Source: Microbacterium sp. zg-Y1090 (GTDB lineage: Bacteria > Actinomycetota > Actinomycetes > Actinomycetales > Microbacteriaceae). From it: 64,000 nucleotides of DNA. Of the stretch, positions 17,921-26,873 are shown piece after piece (the first letter of the stretch is position 1; every line of letters starts with the position of its first letter). The notes under the pieces are model-generated. The model worked only from the letters and a program-made list of their open reading frames with translations, did not search any database and was not told the DNA's origin. Made by a program: the position numbers and the translations under genes. The stretch lies in NCBI RefSeq assembly GCF_030246945.1, contig NZ_CP126742.1:496001-560000 (forward strand), written 5' to 3'.

Positions 17921-20857
17921 ATGGATCAATCGCGACCTTCCGCCGTGCCTCACCGACGGCGCCTGGCCGGTCTGCTCACCGTCGCCGCCCTGTGTCTCGG
18001 CGGCGCCGTGGCGACGCCCGCGCTCGCGGCAGCGCCCGAGGGCGACATCACCGACGGGCTCGTGCACCGCTTCGTGCTGGATGAGACGTCGGGCACCGTG
18101 CTCGCCAACACCGGGTCGGCGGGAGCGGCCGCGAACGCCACGCTCGTGAACCCCGAACGCGTGGCGCTCACCGGCTCGGGCGTGCGGTTCAACCCCGACG
18201 ACTACGCCTACTCCCTCGAGGGCGGCTACGCGCAGCTGCCGGCTGATCTCACCGCCGGCATGTCCTCGGTCACCGTCGACTACGACATCTGGATCGACCC
18301 TGCCAACGTGGGCGAGCATCAGATCTGGGGCATCGGCGCGAAGGCGTCGTGCGACGACGCCGCGGGCCAGCAGGGCCAGCTCTTGTCCTCCAACACCCAG
18401 CGGCTGCGGGTGGCTGTCGGCACGGTCAACGTGCAGCAGAACCGCGTGCGCCTGGCCGAAGGAGTCTGGAAGCACGTCACCTACACGCAGGCACAGAATC
18501 CCGACGGCACCACGTGGACGGGCACGCTCTACGTCGACGGAGTGCAGCACGCGCAGGCCGCCGACATCACCACCTCCCCGGCGGTGAACGCTGCGGGGAC
18601 GAACTGCAACTACCTCGCCCGGTCGCAGAACCCGGGTCACTACGCATTCCGCGGAACCCTGTCGGACTTCCGTGTCTACGATCGGGCGCTCAGCGCCGAC
18701 GAGGCCGCCACGCGGGCGCACGCCGGAAACGAGGACGGCGTCGCGGCCGATGCCGACGCGATCGATCTCGGCCTGACGTCCGCGGTCGTGACCGACCTCG
18801 AGCTCCCGCACCTCGGCGACGTCGCGGGGTCGACGATCTCCTGGGAATCCTCCGACGACACCGTCATCGACGTCGTCACCCCGCCCGCGGTCAACAGCGC
18901 GCGCAAGGTCCCGATCCGCGGGGTGATCACCCGTCCGCCGCTCGGCGCTTCCGACGCGCAGGCGGTGCTCACGGCGACTGTGCGCAAGGGGCCCGACTCC
19001 GTCACGCAGCGGGAGATCCCCATCACGGTCAAGGCCGAGTTCGACAGCGCCCAGTCCGTCGAGCGGGACACCCTCGAGCTCGAGCTGTACGCGACCGATG
19101 ACGTCCGTGGCCACATCGATCTGCCTGCCGAGGGCGACTGGGGTTCCGTCATCACCTGGGAGTCCAGCGACGCGGCGATCTCCCCCACCGGCGAGGTGAC
19201 GCGGCCCGCCTACGGTCAACCGGAGCATCGGGCGACCCTGATCGCCACCGTCTCGGGGGACGGTGTCTCCCAGCAGAAGAGCTTCGACGTCGTCGTGAAG
19301 CCCCTGCCCCGAGACGAGGAGTACGAGCGGTACTTCCTCGGGTACTTCAAGGGCGAAGGTCAGGCCGACGGGGAGCAGATCATGTTCGCCACCTCGAACG
19401 GCAACACCGCCCTCGACTGGACGGGGCTGACCGGGGGGATGCCGTCGCTCGTGTCCCAGCTGGGCGATCAGGGACTGCGCGACCCGCACATCGTGCGCTC
19501 GCCCGACGGCGACACGTTCTACATGATCGCGACCGACCTAAACTGGTACGACCAGGGCGGCTATGCGATCAACGACACGCAGTACATCGAGGTGTTCGAG
19601 TCGAACGACCTCGTCAACTGGACGCCGCAGCGCCACGTGAAGGTCGCCCCGGACGATGCGGGCAATGCCTTCGCACCGGAGTCGCTGTGGGTGGACGAGA
19701 TCGGCGCCTACGCGGTCTTCTGGGCCCAGTCCCTGTGGAGCGACCCCGTCAACCGCACCGGACAGGGGAACGCGCAGATGTGGTACAACACCACCCGCGA
19801 CTTCCAGACCTTCTCGGAGCCGCAGGTCTGGCAGAACCCCGCTCCCCAGTCGCGTATCGACACGACCGCCATCAAGGTCGATGACACCTACTATCGGGTG
19901 ACCAAGAACGAGGCGGGCAACGCCGGGTCGGACATCTTCTCGGAGAAGAACGCGGACTTCCTCGACAGCGACATCTCCGCGTGGGAGCTGGTGGCCCCCG
20001 CGCTGGGACGCACGACCTGGCAGCCGGACGCCGGCTACGAGGGTCCGGTGATCTTCGAGGCGAACCCCGGTGACACGGCGTGCCCCGGCCAGTTCTACCT
20101 GTGGGGTGACCGCTACACCAACGGCGGCGGATACCAGGCGGCGTGCGAGGCGGACATCGAGGCGCAGACCTGGAACCCCAAGACCATCACGATGACCAAC
20201 GCGGGCGTGCCGCGGCCGCGGCACGGGACGGTCATCCCGCTGACGCTGCGCGAGTGGAACAACATCCGAGGCATCGCGAACGAAGACGTCGACACGACGA
20301 CGGAACTGGTCGTGGCGGATGCCGTCGAGGGGGAGGCCGCGGTCGCCACCGCGACGGTCACCGCGTCGGACGGCTTCCAGACCGGAGGTCAGGTGCGGTT
20401 CTCGGTGGGCGACTGGTCCGCAGAGGCGTACCTCGAGGACGGCAGCGCGTCGGTGACGCTCCCGGCCGACCTCGCCGCCGGCGCCTCCGAGGTGACGGCG
20501 CAGTTCCTCGGCCATGAGATCCTGCGTGCGTCACAGGCGCAGGTGGACTTCGAGGTCACTCCGGCGGTGCCGGCGGCGGTGACCGTCAGCGAGCGCTGCG
20601 CGGCGGGGAAGCTGCTGCTCACCGTTCGCGTCGAGAACGCCGGGGAGCAGGAGATGTCGGCGCGTGTCGAATCCGACTTCGGCGCGAAGACCTTCGCGTC
20701 GGTGGCGGCAGGCGCGGGCGCGACGCACGCCTTCACCACGCGGCAGGCTGCGGTGCCGGCGGGCGCGGTCACGGTGACCGTCACCGCGGAGACCTCGGGC
20801 GGGCCGCGGGAGTCGGTGTACGAGACCGAATACGGGGCACTGTCCTGCGGGCGGTGA
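17921..20857 (+). CDS. Secreted multidomain GH43 family glycosidase (GH43 A)
   Basis: A 978-residue secreted protein, probably an arabinan- or arabinoxylan-active glycosidase. Signal peptide of about 35 residues ending ATPALA; LamG/concanavalin-like domain about 40-285; two atypical bacterial Ig-like repeats about 290-470 (both with TWES or SWES cores); GH43 five-blade propeller about 475-790 with the expected triad D521 (RDPHI), E587 (APESLW), D647 (RIDTTA). An Ig-like repeat about 795-885 follows, then the shared C-terminal module 887-978. The ATG at 17921 is preferred to the one at 17894 because GAAGGGG lies upstream and the signal peptide then has a normal basic start. It is first of three GH43 genes in tandem. 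The exact linkage specificity is not readable. Confidence 0.88.
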   Translation: MDQSRPSAVPHRRRLAGLLTVAALCLGGAVATPALAAAPEGDITDGLVHRFVLDETSGTVLANTGSAGAAANATLVNPERVALTGSGVRFNPDDYAYSLEGGYAQLPADLTAGMSSVTVDYDIWIDPANVGEHQIWGIGAKASCDDAAGQQGQLLSSNTQRLRVAVGTVNVQQNRVRLAEGVWKHVTYTQAQNPDGTTWTGTLYVDGVQHAQAADITTSPAVNAAGTNCNYLARSQNPGHYAFRGTLSDFRVYDRALSADEAATRAHAGNEDGVAADADAIDLGLTSAVVTDLELPHLGDVAGSTISWESSDDTVIDVVTPPAVNSARKVPIRGVITRPPLGASDAQAVLTATVRKGPDSVTQREIPITVKAEFDSAQSVERDTLELELYATDDVRGHIDLPAEGDWGSVITWESSDAAISPTGEVTRPAYGQPEHRATLIATVSGDGVSQQKSFDVVVKPLPRDEEYERYFLGYFKGEGQADGEQIMFATSNGNTALDWTGLTGGMPSLVSQLGDQGLRDPHIVRSPDGDTFYMIATDLNWYDQGGYAINDTQYIEVFESNDLVNWTPQRHVKVAPDDAGNAFAPESLWVDEIGAYAVFWAQSLWSDPVNRTGQGNAQMWYNTTRDFQTFSEPQVWQNPAPQSRIDTTAIKVDDTYYRVTKNEAGNAGSDIFSEKNADFLDSDISAWELVAPALGRTTWQPDAGYEGPVIFEANPGDTACPGQFYLWGDRYTNGGGYQAACEADIEAQTWNPKTITMTNAGVPRPRHGTVIPLTLREWNNIRGIANEDVDTTTELVVADAVEGEAAVATATVTASDGFQTGGQVRFSVGDWSAEAYLEDGSASVTLPADLAAGASEVTAQFLGHEILRASQAQVDFEVTPAVPAAVTVSERCAAGKLLLTVRVENAGEQEMSARVESDFGAKTFASVAAGAGATHAFTTRQAAVPAGAVTVTVTAETSGGPRESVYETEYGALSCGR
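20579..20854 (+). other. Shared C-terminal module, copy 1 (in GH43 A)
   Basis: Residues 887-978 of GH43 A. Pattern: ERCAAGK near the start, SDFGAKTF in the middle, HAFTTRQ, then a final LSCGR. Cysteines at 893 and 976 are 83 residues apart. Homologous copies end the next two GH43 proteins. It predicts as an Ig-like beta-sandwich with a disulfide; no sorting signal is present. Confidence 0.8.
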
Positions 20858-20863
20858 TGCCCA

Positions 20864-20894
20864 CGGGTGGGGGCTGTCCTCCGGCCCCCACCCG
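20864..20894 (+). terminator. Stem-loop after GH43 A
   Basis: An 11-bp perfect stem, CGGGTGGGGGC with GCCCCCACCCG, around a nine-base loop, starts six bases after the GH43 A stop. No T-run follows. It could be a partial terminator or an mRNA-stabilising hairpin inside the GH43 operon. Confidence 0.55.
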
Positions 20895-20969
20895 CTCGGC
20901 CCGTCCGACCGGACGAGCCCCCCGAACGTCTCGCGGTGATCGACCGCTCGACACGGCGAAGGAGCCGAC

Positions 20970-23453
20970 ATGTCCCACGACGCAGCCGCCGATGCGCGCG
21001 GCGCAGCCTCCCGGCGCACGGGGGTCCGCAACGGGAGGACCGCTCTCACGGCGCTGCTCACGGTGTGCGCCGTGATCGGCGTGGTCCTCGCTCCGTCGGG
21101 GGAGAAGGCCCAGGCCGCCCCCGAGTGGGAGCCGGATCCCTCCTACACCTCCACGGACGACGGCGACGGCACCTACCGCGTGCCCCTGCTCAACTCCGAC
21201 GTCCCCGACGTGTCGGTCGAGCGCCTCCCCGCCGATCAGAACGCGGAGGGGCGTGACATCTACTACATGATCAGCACCACGATGCACCTGAGCCCCGGCG
21301 CACCCATCATGAAGTCGTACGACCTGGTGAACTGGGAGATCGTCAACTACGTCTTCGACCGCGCCGACATCAGCGACTCCTTCTCGCTGCGCAACGGCGA
21401 GACCTCGTACGGCCAGGGTCAGTGGGCGTCGTCGCTGCGCCACCACGACGGCAAATGGTACGTCGCGTTCAACACGAACAACCTCGGCGGGTCGTATCTC
21501 TACGTCACCGAGGACATCGACGCGGGGCGGTGGGAGCGCATTCCGCTCGGCCGCTCGTACCACGACCCGTCGCTGTTCTTCGATGTGGACGGCACGCCGT
21601 ACATCTTCTACGGCTCGGGGTCGACCAGCGCGGTCAAGCTCAGCGCGGACTTCTCCGAGGTGCTCGGCGAGTATCCGCAGATCATCCGGCCCGGCGACTA
21701 CCCCGGTGCCCCCGTCGGCGGGCTGTTCGAAGGGGCGCAGGTCACCTTCATCGACGGGCAGTACTACATCGTGATCATCACCTGGCCGCCCGGGCAGGGC
21801 CGGCAGGTGGTGCTGTTCCGCTCCGACGAGCTGCTGGGCCGCTACGCGACCGAGGACGGCAGCAACCCGTACGAGGCGCGCGGCGTCCTCAACTCCAACG
21901 GCTTCGCGCAGGGCAGCCTCGTCCCCATCGAGCAGGACGGCGACCTGACCTACTGGGGCATGTTCTTCCGTGACACCTTCCCCATCGGCCGCATCCCGGC
22001 GCTCATCCCGGCCACCTGGGGTGCGGACGGATGGCCGACCTTCGGCAACGCCGGCAGCGTCCCGGTGAACGGGTCGTTCGCCAAGCCCATCCGGTTGAGC
22101 GAGGCGGAGGAGCGGCTGGAGCGGCAGAAGAGCATCGTGGCATCCGACGACTTCGCCAACGACGCCCCGCACCGCGCATACATGGACGAGGAATGGGCCA
22201 TCCCGCCCGAGGCGGACTCCGCGCCCGATCGCGAGTATCCGCACCCGGACGAGGTCGCACCGAACGGGTCGCGACTGGCGATGCAGTGGCAGTGGAACCA
22301 CGCCCCCGACAACCGGTACTGGTCGCTCACCGAACGCGAGGGCTGGCTCACGCTCACCAACGGCCGAGTCGTCACGGGGGAGTTCCGGCACACCAAGCTC
22401 GCCGCAGACGACGAGCTGGCCTGGCTCGAGGAGGCGCGCAACACCCTGACCCAGCGCACGTTCGGACCGAGCCAGTCGGCCGAGACGAAGCTCGACATCT
22501 CCGGGATGAAGGACGGCGACGTGGCGGGTCTCGCCGCCTTCGGCCGCAACTTCTCCTACGTGGGCGTCAAGCGTGAAAGCGGCGCGACCACGGTCGGAGT
22601 GGTCAACCGCGTCGCCCCTTTCACCGCCGACATCGACCAGCGCGCGGTGGAGGAGTTCCTGCCCGGTACCACGGTGGACCTCGGCGACGCCACGGAGATC
22701 CACCTCAAGGCGGACCTCGACTTCGCCGCCCCCGCCGGTCAGCTCTGGACGAGCTTCCTCTACAGCTTCGACGGCGTGGAGTGGAACGAGCTCGGCGGTC
22801 GCGTCGGCCCCCAGACGCTCGACGGAACGCTCACGCACTTCATGGGTCACCGGATCGGCCTGTTCACCTACGCGACGCAGCAAGCGGGCGGCCGGGTCGA
22901 CGTCGACCACTTCCTGCTCAGCGACGTGCGGACCGCCCAGAACCTCCCCCTCGACACCGGCCAGCTCGACGCGGCGATCAGCCACGCGCGCACGCTCTCC
23001 GAGGCGGCCTACCCCGCGGATGCCTGGACTGCCATGCAGGCGGCGCTGGCATCGGCCGAAGCCGCTCGAGCTGGGAGCCTCGGCACCCAGAACCAGATCG
23101 ACGCCCCCGCTCGCGCACTCGGTCTCGAGCTTGCGCGGCTGGGTGTGATCGAGGCCGGGCAGCCGCAACTCGCCGTCACGGTCTCGGCGTCGTGGCGGTG
23201 CCTGGCAGGAAAGGCCCTGCTGACGGTGCGCGTCGACAACCGCGAGGACGTCCCCGTGACCGTCGCGCTGTCGTCGGACTACGCGGACAAGACGCTCACC
23301 GTGGCACCCGGCGGCTCCGCCGCGCACGCCTTCTCGACGCGTGAGGCATCGCCCCCGGCGGGCTCCCTCATCGCGAACACGACCGCGATCGTCGACGGAG
23401 AGGAGGTGTCGACGCGGGCCGTCACACCCTACGCCGGCCATTCGTGCCGGTGA
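20970..23453 (+). CDS. Secreted GH43 family glycosidase (GH43 B)
   Basis: An 827-residue secreted enzyme, likely an exo-acting alpha-L-arabinofuranosidase or beta-xylosidase. Signal peptide to about residue 50 (cleavage near AQAA). GH43 propeller about 55-370, resembling the SDVPDxSV...YYM...TTMHLSPG group; candidate triad D80, D199 (YHDPSLFF) and E254 (LFEGAQ). A concanavalin-like beta-xylosidase C-terminal domain spans about 385-650, then a helical FIVAR-like stretch about 660-730, then the shared C-terminal module. AAGGAG sits five bases before the ATG. It is 112 bases from GH43 A and 51 from GH43 C, consistent with one operon. Specificity is inferred from family only. Confidence 0.88.
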   Translation: MSHDAAADARGAASRRTGVRNGRTALTALLTVCAVIGVVLAPSGEKAQAAPEWEPDPSYTSTDDGDGTYRVPLLNSDVPDVSVERLPADQNAEGRDIYYMISTTMHLSPGAPIMKSYDLVNWEIVNYVFDRADISDSFSLRNGETSYGQGQWASSLRHHDGKWYVAFNTNNLGGSYLYVTEDIDAGRWERIPLGRSYHDPSLFFDVDGTPYIFYGSGSTSAVKLSADFSEVLGEYPQIIRPGDYPGAPVGGLFEGAQVTFIDGQYYIVIITWPPGQGRQVVLFRSDELLGRYATEDGSNPYEARGVLNSNGFAQGSLVPIEQDGDLTYWGMFFRDTFPIGRIPALIPATWGADGWPTFGNAGSVPVNGSFAKPIRLSEAEERLERQKSIVASDDFANDAPHRAYMDEEWAIPPEADSAPDREYPHPDEVAPNGSRLAMQWQWNHAPDNRYWSLTEREGWLTLTNGRVVTGEFRHTKLAADDELAWLEEARNTLTQRTFGPSQSAETKLDISGMKDGDVAGLAAFGRNFSYVGVKRESGATTVGVVNRVAPFTADIDQRAVEEFLPGTTVDLGDATEIHLKADLDFAAPAGQLWTSFLYSFDGVEWNELGGRVGPQTLDGTLTHFMGHRIGLFTYATQQAGGRVDVDHFLLSDVRTAQNLPLDTGQLDAAISHARTLSEAAYPADAWTAMQAALASAEAARAGSLGTQNQIDAPARALGLELARLGVIEAGQPQLAVTVSASWRCLAGKALLTVRVDNREDVPVTVALSSDYADKTLTVAPGGSAAHAFSTREASPPAGSLIANTTAIVDGEEVSTRAVTPYAGHSCR
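23172..23450 (+). other. Shared C-terminal module, copy 2 (in GH43 B)
   Basis: About residues 735-827 of GH43 B. WRCLAGKALLTVRVDN, SDYADKTL, HAFSTRE and the final HSCR align with copies 1 and 3. Cysteines at 744 and 826 are 82 residues apart. Confidence 0.8.
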
Positions 23454-23504
23454 GCAGCCCGCCGCGCGGGCATCGGATCAACACGACAGACAAAGGAGAG
23501 GTCT

Positions 23505-25922
23505 TTGCGTACACGCAGTGACAGGCGATCACCGATGAGGGTGATCGCGATGACAGCGGCCGGAGTGCTGCTGGCAGCCGGACTCGCCGTCGGCAGCCCG
23601 GTGCACGCCGCCGACGAGGAGCTCATCGTCAACGGTGGCTTCGAGGACGGTCTGCAGGGGTGGTTCGCGAACAACGGCAATGCCGCCGACGGGGCCACGC
23701 TCACCCTCACCGACGATGCATCCACCGGCGCACAGGCCGTTCGGGTCACCGACAGGACGACGACGGGCTCGGGTCCCATGCAGGATCTGTCCGGCAAGCT
23801 GCAGGCCGGGGAGACCTACACCGTCACGGCGCGGGTGAAGTACGACGATCCCGCCAGCCCCGCGACGAAGCAGTTCTTCATCACGATGCACTACGGCGGC
23901 GGCAGCTACACCAACCTCGGCACCACCACCCCCGCACGGGGCGAGTGGGGCTCGATCAACGCCACCTTCACGATCCCCGCAGATCAGAACGCCTCGACGG
24001 CACGGATCTTCGTGGAGACCCCCTGGACGCAGGACCCGCAGTCGGCGCCCGATGTGCACCTCATGGACTTCACCGTCGACGACGTCTCGCTGGTCGGCAG
24101 CGCGCCGCCCCCGCCGGCATCCAAGACGATCGAGGTCGTCGGCAAGCTTCCCGGCGACCACAACCCGCTGATCGGCCACAAGTTCGGCGCCGACGGCTAC
24201 GGGTTCGCCCACGACGGGCGTGTGTACATGTACATGACCAACGACACGCAGGGGTACGCCCCCGACCCCGTGACGGGGGTGTCGCGTCAGATCAACTACG
24301 GCGACATCAACCAGATCACGCTGATCTCGACCACCGACATGGTCAACTGGGTCGACCACGGTGAGATCCCCGTCGCCGGCCCCAACGGCGTGGCGCCCTA
24401 TACGGGCAACTCCTGGGCTCCCGGCATGGCGAGCAACGTCGTCGACGGCGAGGAGAAGTTCTTCCTTTACTACGCCAACGGCGGCGGGTCGAGCAACGTG
24501 ATCGTGGGCGACTCGCCTTTCGGCCCGTGGTCCAACGAGCGCACGAGCCCGCTGATCACCTCGGCGACGCCGGGTGCGGCCGGCGTGAGCTGGCTCTTCG
24601 ACCCGGCTCCGCTGGTGGACGACGACGGGCGATCGTATCTGTACTTCGGCGGCGGCCCGGCTTCGACGGCCTTCCCGCCCGCAGAGCGGTACAACAACCC
24701 GAAGAACCTGCGCGTCATCGAGCTGGGCGACGACATGGTCTCCACCCAGGGCACCGCCGCAGTGGTGGATGCCCCGGTGGCGTTCGAGGCTGCCCAGGTG
24801 TTCAAGCGCGGGGACACCTACTACCTGTCCTACTCGTCGCACTTCGGCGGCAACGACTTCGGCGGCAACCAGACGCCGCTCCCGGGCTACCCGGGTGGCG
24901 GACAGATCGGCTACATGATGTCGGACGACCCGATGTCGTGGCCGAAGGAGACGTACGCCGGGGTCATGTTCCCGAACCAGTCCCAGTTCTTCGGCGCCGG
25001 CACCGGTGGCAACAACCACCAGTCGGTCTTCGAATACGAGGGCAAGTTCTACTTCACCTATCACGCGCCGACCCTCAACAAGCGGATCACCGGCGACACC
25101 ACCCAGGGCTACCGCAGCCCTCACATCCAGGAGCTCACCTTCCGTGAGGACGGCACCGTGAACCAGGTCGTCGGCACCTATGCCGGCGCCGAGCAGGTGC
25201 GCGACTTCGATCCGTACCGCACGTTCGAGGCCGAGACGCTGGGGTGGAGCAAGGGCATCGCCACCGCGAAGATCGCGGACGGATCGAGCGAGTTCGGCGA
25301 GACGGCCCCCAACCTGGCCGTCACCGACATCGACGACGGTGACTGGACGGCGCTGTCTTCGGTGGCGTTCGGTGACGAGGGAGCCCGGTCGGTCACGGTC
25401 GGCGTCAAGCCGCTGCAGGACGGCGGCCGGATCGACGTGCGCGCCGGCGGTGCGGACGGCGAGATCCTCGGCACCATCCCGGTCGACGGGCCTCTGGGCG
25501 AGTGGACGCAGCTGACCGCGGAGCTCGACGCGGCGGTGGGAACGCATGACGTGTTCTTCACGTATGCCGGCCCCGAGGGTGACCTGTTCGAACTGGACTC
25601 CTGGTCGTTCGAACAGGCAGGGGCTGCCCCCGCGCTCGACGTGACGGCCGTCGCCTCGGTCCGCTGCGTCGCCGGCAAGGCCGCGGTGACGGTGCAGGTG
25701 GTGAACGAAGACGAGGTCCCGGTGGCCGTGCGTCTGGACTCGGACTTCGCGTCGAAGTCCTTCGCTGCGGTCGCCCCGGGCGCCTCGGTGGCCCACACGT
25801 TCACCACCCGCCAGGGTTCGGTGCCCGACGGGGAGGTGACCGCCGCCGCCACGGCGACGGTCGATGGGGAGGCGGTGGCCGCCGACCTCCGCGTGCCTTA
25901 CTCCGCTCGCTCCTGCCAGTGA
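23505..25922 (+). CDS. Secreted GH43 family glycosidase with two CBM-like domains (GH43 C)
   Basis: An 805-residue secreted protein. The TTG at 23505 is chosen as start because AAGGAGAGG lies just upstream; an ATG ten codons later is the alternative. Signal peptide ends near HAADEE; a CBM4/9-like jelly roll (NGGFEDGLQGWF) spans about 40-200. The GH43 propeller spans about 210-565 and begins NPLIGHKFGADGYGF; candidate triad D230, D366 (LFDPAP) and E428 (FEAAQVF). A CBM6-like domain (TFEAETLGWS) covers about 570-705, then the shared module. GH43+CBM6 pairs commonly act on arabinoxylan or arabinan. A strong hairpin follows the stop. Confidence 0.88.
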   Translation: MRTRSDRRSPMRVIAMTAAGVLLAAGLAVGSPVHAADEELIVNGGFEDGLQGWFANNGNAADGATLTLTDDASTGAQAVRVTDRTTTGSGPMQDLSGKLQAGETYTVTARVKYDDPASPATKQFFITMHYGGGSYTNLGTTTPARGEWGSINATFTIPADQNASTARIFVETPWTQDPQSAPDVHLMDFTVDDVSLVGSAPPPPASKTIEVVGKLPGDHNPLIGHKFGADGYGFAHDGRVYMYMTNDTQGYAPDPVTGVSRQINYGDINQITLISTTDMVNWVDHGEIPVAGPNGVAPYTGNSWAPGMASNVVDGEEKFFLYYANGGGSSNVIVGDSPFGPWSNERTSPLITSATPGAAGVSWLFDPAPLVDDDGRSYLYFGGGPASTAFPPAERYNNPKNLRVIELGDDMVSTQGTAAVVDAPVAFEAAQVFKRGDTYYLSYSSHFGGNDFGGNQTPLPGYPGGGQIGYMMSDDPMSWPKETYAGVMFPNQSQFFGAGTGGNNHQSVFEYEGKFYFTYHAPTLNKRITGDTTQGYRSPHIQELTFREDGTVNQVVGTYAGAEQVRDFDPYRTFEAETLGWSKGIATAKIADGSSEFGETAPNLAVTDIDDGDWTALSSVAFGDEGARSVTVGVKPLQDGGRIDVRAGGADGEILGTIPVDGPLGEWTQLTAELDAAVGTHDVFFTYAGPEGDLFELDSWSFEQAGAAPALDVTAVASVRCVAGKAAVTVQVVNEDEVPVAVRLDSDFASKSFAAVAPGASVAHTFTTRQGSVPDGEVTAAATATVDGEAVAADLRVPYSARSCQ
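25638..25919 (+). other. Shared C-terminal module, copy 3 (in GH43 C)
   Basis: About residues 712-805 of GH43 C. VRCVAGKAAVTVQVVN, SDFASKSF, HTFTTRQGSVP and the final RSCQ align with the other two copies. Cysteines at 721 and 804 are 83 residues apart. Confidence 0.8.
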
Positions 25923-25928
25923 GCACGT

Positions 25929-25957
25929 GGCCCCCGGGGAGCGCTTCCCCGGGGGCC
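25929..25957 (+). terminator. Terminator-like hairpin after the GH43 operon
   Basis: A 12-bp perfect stem, GGCCCCCGGGGA with TCCCCGGGGGCC, around a five-base loop begins seven bases after the GH43 C stop. There is no T-run, as is usual in high-GC actinobacteria. Confidence 0.7.
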
Positions 25958-26116
25958 CGCCGACTCCGGAATCTTCCTTGTCAGCGATCTGCGTCATCGG
26001 TAACGTCGCAACGCATCCACCGCGAGGATTCCGAAGTCTCTGAGAACGACAACCGGAACGCCCGGGTGTTTTTGGGGCCGGCCGACGTGGACGTCGACCG
26101 GAGAATGGAGAAAGCA

Positions 26117-26758
26117 ATGAAGTTTTCCACAGGAATGACCGCGCGGCTCGCGGTCGCCGCCGTCGGTGGCCTCGTGCTCGCCGGCACCGCCGGCGCCGCG
26201 TTCGCGGTCGACGCGTACGGTGATGAAGAGGTCGAGGTCAGTGTCTCGATCGCGCCCGCGACGGGATCGGGCTCACTCAGCCTGTCGGTGGCCGGCACGT
26301 CGTCCTCCCTCACCGAAGTGGCCTCGGGTGAGCCGGAGGTGCGTCGGTTCGACGGCGGGCTGCCAGAAGTCACCGTCACGGACACGCGCGAGGCGGCGGA
26401 GATCGGAGCCGATCGCTGGTGGTACGTCGTCGGTCAAGCCACCGACTTCGCCGGCGACAGCGGCCAGCCCGCCATCAGCGCCGGCAACCTCGGCTGGGCA
26501 CCCGACGTCATCGACGAGGGAGACGGCCTGGTCATGGAGGGCGACCAGGTGGACACGATCGTCGATGACGGGCCGGATGCGGTGGGGCTGGTCGGCCAGG
26601 AGCTGCTGTACGCAGCCTTCGATTCGGCCACCCTGGCCGAGTCGGGGGAGACGTCGTGGTCCGCCACGGCCGCGCTCTTCCTGAAGACCGGCGCGGACGT
26701 CGCCCCGGGCGACTACTCGTCCACGGTGACGCTGTCGCTGTTCGAGGACGTGCTCTGA
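26117..26758 (+). CDS. Secreted WxL-like surface protein (divergent)
   Basis: A 213-residue exported protein. The signal peptide (MKFSTGMTARLAVAAVGGLV then TAGAAFA) ends near residue 33. The mature part is an acidic all-beta domain. It resembles WxL domains: a RWWYVVGQATDFAG segment where WxL proteins have their first W-rich strand, and GDYSSTVTLSL at the end in place of the usual GxYxxxxTWxL, so the second Trp is lost. In Firmicutes, WxL domains bind cell wall with a DUF916 partner, which is exactly what the next gene encodes. The ATG at 26117 is fixed by GGAGAAAG. Function is unproven; a cell-wall-bound role is inferred. Confidence 0.6.
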   Translation: MKFSTGMTARLAVAAVGGLVLAGTAGAAFAVDAYGDEEVEVSVSIAPATGSGSLSLSVAGTSSSLTEVASGEPEVRRFDGGLPEVTVTDTREAAEIGADRWWYVVGQATDFAGDSGQPAISAGNLGWAPDVIDEGDGLVMEGDQVDTIVDDGPDAVGLVGQELLYAAFDSATLAESGETSWSATAALFLKTGADVAPGDYSSTVTLSLFEDVL

Positions 26759-26873
26759 CGAGGAGGGTCCGCCGTCGCCTCGGATGAGGCGTATCCGGAT
26801 CGAAGGCGCCATCGGGGGAATCGGGGCTGTCCTGGCCACGATTCCCCCGATGATCGCGCGAAGGGGGAGGGTC

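Noticed and set aside
23462..23480. Short GC hairpin between GH43 B and GH43 C
   Set aside because: Six base pairs with a three-base loop; this is expected by chance in such GC-rich DNA.
20781..26117. Long minus-strand frames of about 860-890 codons opposite the GH43 genes
   Set aside because: They are antisense shadows typical of high-GC DNA; the GH43 proteins on the plus strand have signal peptides and catalytic residues.
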